Below are positions 6,169-6,877 of a DNA stretch of 6,877 nucleotides, in pieces. Source of the stretch: JBLNBU01 sp050260215 (GTDB lineage Bacteria > Pseudomonadota > Alphaproteobacteria > Rhodospirillales > Magnetospirillaceae); assembly GCA_050260215.1 (NCBI GenBank), contig JBLNBU010000071.1, forward strand, positions 1 to 6,877, written 5' to 3'. Both the position numbers and the translations under genes were made by a program. The stretch's first letter is position 1, and every line of letters starts with the position of its first letter. Below the pieces are notes generated by a model. That model did no database searches and was not told the origin of the DNA. It worked only from the letters and a program-made list of their open reading frames with translations.

Positions 6169-6239
6169 GCCATCCACCATCAGTGCCATGGCTGGGGGTA
6201 GTCGGCCGAGCGGTCGCGCGCGCCGCTCATCCGGGGAGA

Positions 6240-6455
6240 TCAATCCTCCGGTCTGGCCAGTTCTCCGTTCGATGCGCCGTCCGGGGCAGGGGCGGCCCGG
6301 ACGGTCTTGGGCGGGCGGTTCTTGCTCTGATTGGAGAAGCGGAAGCGTCCGGCCAGGATGCAGCCCTTCATGCCCGGATCGCACGGCCGCCCCGCTACCC
6401 GGGTACACGTCCCCTTGTCGTCGTGTGGGCAACCCCAGCCGCTGCTCATTCCCAT
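6240..6455 (-). CDS. Small four-cysteine protein of unknown function
   Basis: Small cytoplasmic-looking protein with no signal peptide or membrane segment. The core reads MSSGWGCPHDD, then CTRVAGRPCDPGMKGC and LAGRFRFSNQSKNRP; counted from the Met at 6449, cysteines are at 7, 15, 23 and 30 (spacing C-x7-C-x7-C-x6-C), enough to bind a zinc ion or an iron-sulfur cluster. The pattern GCPH...C...RPCDPGMKGC resembles, from memory, short uncharacterised proteins of Alphaproteobacteria. The tail after residue 45 is Pro/Ala-rich and probably disordered. Possible starts are 6449 (69 aa), 6455 (71 aa) and 6482 (80 aa); none has a strong Shine-Dalgarno, and 6455 is a compromise. It is followed by a hairpin and then the RTX operon. 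No function should be assigned. Confidence 0.68.
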   Translation of the reverse strand: MGMSSGWGCPHDDKGTCTRVAGRPCDPGMKGCILAGRFRFSNQSKNRPPKTVRAAPAPDGASNGELARPED

Positions 6456-6482
6456 CGTCCCGTCGTTGGACCTGGCGGCCAT

Positions 6483-6576
6483 GCTAGCAGGTCGATTGCG
6501 GCCGATGCCAGCAGTGGAACCACGTAAGGGCCGGCGGTGTTGCCGTTTGGAACGAAGGTTCAACGGAGGGTGTGCC
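6483..6576. other. Divergent intergenic region with a possible stress-type promoter
   Basis: About 95-120 bases between two divergent small genes, so promoters for both should lie here. On the plus strand GGAAC (6516-6520), 17 bases, then TGTT (6538-6541) is a one-mismatch fit to the GGAAC-N16/17-CGTT element of the alphaproteobacterial EcfG general stress sigma factor. It lies about 36 bases upstream of the start at 6577. A second GGAAC (6549-6553) overlaps a short dyad GAAC-N4-GTTC (6550-6561). These are pattern matches by eye only. Confidence 0.25.
6565..6570 (+). promoter_or_regulatory. Ribosome binding site of the 64-residue protein
   Basis: GGAGGG 6 bases before the ATG at 6577. It fixes that start over in-frame upstream ATGs such as 6331, whose extra sequence overlaps the Cys-rich gene on the other strand. 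Confidence 0.75.
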
Positions 6577-6771
6577 ATGCGATTGACACGGGCTGCGGTC
6601 GGGCTGGCGGCCCTGGGGGCAAGCTGGCTGGTGGCGCGCATGCTGGGGACGCCGGCAACCCGGGTGGCCGAGGACTCGCCCGACCCCAACGACCTGATCG
6701 GCGAGCCTCTCGCCGACAAGGACGCGCGGTCCAGTGCCGAGGTGCTGGAAGGCGCGCGCCAGGTGCATTAG
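6577..6771 (+). CDS. Small membrane-anchored protein of unknown function
   Basis: A 64-residue protein with a basic start (MRLTRAA), one hydrophobic segment at about residues 7-24 (VGLAALGASWLVARML), then a polar, acidic tail containing DSPDPNDLIGEPLADKDARS. The shape fits a single-pass inner-membrane protein with the tail probably in the periplasm; a cleaved signal peptide is possible but there is no lipobox cysteine. Support comes from the strong GGAGGG site, the GC-rich third codon positions and the clean stop. It is the only plus-strand gene found in the window and diverges from the Cys-rich gene. I do not recognise the family. If the EcfG-like element upstream is real, it could be a general stress gene. 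Confidence 0.72.
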   Translation: MRLTRAAVGLAALGASWLVARMLGTPATRVAEDSPDPNDLIGEPLADKDARSSAEVLEGARQVH

Positions 6772-6784
6772 CGCGGGGAGGGCC

Positions 6785-6877
6785 TCAGCCGATCCGCCCC
6801 AGCGCGCCCGGGGGCAACCCACCCGGCGGCGCGCCGCCCGGCGGGGCCGTCTGGGCGGCAATCTGCTTCATGTGCTT
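6785..6877 (-). CDS. 3' end of a gene entering from the right edge (unknown product)
   Basis: The last 30 codons and TGA stop of a minus-strand frame that is open to the window edge. The end reads KHMKQIAAQ followed by a Pro/Gly-rich tail finishing in ALGRIG. A charged helix running into a Pro/Gly tail is a believable protein C-terminus, and the stop lies 13 bases from the convergent stop at 6771. With so little sequence no family can be named, and a chance open frame in GC-rich DNA remains possible. Confidence 0.45.
   Translation of the reverse strand, partial: KHMKQIAAQTAPPGGAPPGGLPPGALGRIG

Larger units (their letters stand above)
5807..6239. other. 433-bp non-coding stretch: leader of the RTX operon and downstream region of the Cys-rich gene
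   Basis: I see no convincing gene here. Open frames exist on both strands but lack ribosome binding sites, family resemblance and sensible amino-acid composition. Contents: the RTX ribosome binding site; perfect palindromes CGGAATTCCG (5855-5864), ATACGTAT (5912-5919) and GCCGGGCCCGGC (6001-6012); a short stem-loop TGCCGC/GCGGCA (6069-6083); and the 10-bp hairpin at 6145-6168. No good -35/-10 pair for the minus strand could be picked out by eye, so the RTX promoter is unassigned. A small RNA gene cannot be excluded. Confidence 0.5.

Noticed and set aside
5838..6201. Small open frames on both strands in the RTX leader (5899-6201 plus, 5838-6173 minus)
   Set aside because: No ribosome binding sites, amino-acid composition of random GC-rich sequence, and the minus one starts beyond the hairpin at 6145-6168.
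6331..6576. N-terminal extension of the 64-residue protein to 6331
   Set aside because: The extension overlaps the Cys-rich gene on the opposite strand and lacks a membrane or domain pattern; GGAGGG at 6565 fixes the start at 6577.
6456..6719. Extension of the Cys-rich gene to 6719
   Set aside because: It would run antisense through the small membrane protein gene, and the added residues look random (Arg/Ser/Ala-rich).
6825..6838. Perfect palindrome GGCGGCGCGCCGCC as a terminator
   Set aside because: It sits inside the probable Pro/Gly coding tail at the right edge and is explained by GGC/GCG/CCG codons; no loop or T-run.

Overview
The window is very GC-rich with strong G/C preference at third codon positions. 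The protein families (a PrtD-type secretion ATPase with its membrane fusion partner, an RTX-type substrate, TreZ, and a small four-cysteine protein) fit an alphaproteobacterium, perhaps Rhodospirillales such as a Magnetospirillum-like genus. That placement is inference from composition and family resemblance, not from a marker gene.

Layout. Most of the window (positions 1 to 5806) is one minus-strand gene series, read right to left. It starts with a 524-residue RTX-like protein that is about 63% Thr plus Gly (4232-5806). A perfect 12-bp GC hairpin (4192-4221) follows. Then come a PrtD-type type I secretion ABC transporter (2455-4164), a HlyD-family membrane fusion protein (1160-2458), and maltooligosyltrehalose trehalohydrolase TreZ (1163 leftwards, cut by the window edge). 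The last two junctions are 4-base ATGA stop/start overlaps, so ABC, HlyD and TreZ are almost certainly co-transcribed and translationally coupled. The hairpin between the substrate gene and the transporter genes would suit high substrate and low transporter expression.

The right-hand 1 kb is different. A roughly 430-bp stretch without a convincing gene (5807-6239) holds the leader of the RTX operon and a perfect 10-bp hairpin (6145-6168). To its right lie a minus-strand small protein with four spaced cysteines (6240-6455), a divergent plus-strand 64-residue membrane-anchored small protein (6577-6771), and what looks like the 3' end of a minus-strand gene entering from the right edge (6785-6877).

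How the parts work together (inference). The ABC protein and HlyD protein form the inner-membrane part of a type I secretion channel; no TolC-like outer-membrane partner is in the window. The adjacent RTX protein, with calcium-binding nonapeptides and a C-terminal secretion-type tail, is the obvious substrate. Its unusual feature is that Thr/Gly repeats separate the calcium-binding islands and even split the C-terminal module. Coupling of a cytoplasmic trehalose-forming enzyme to this secretion operon is unexpected and may link the system to osmotic, desiccation or cold stress.
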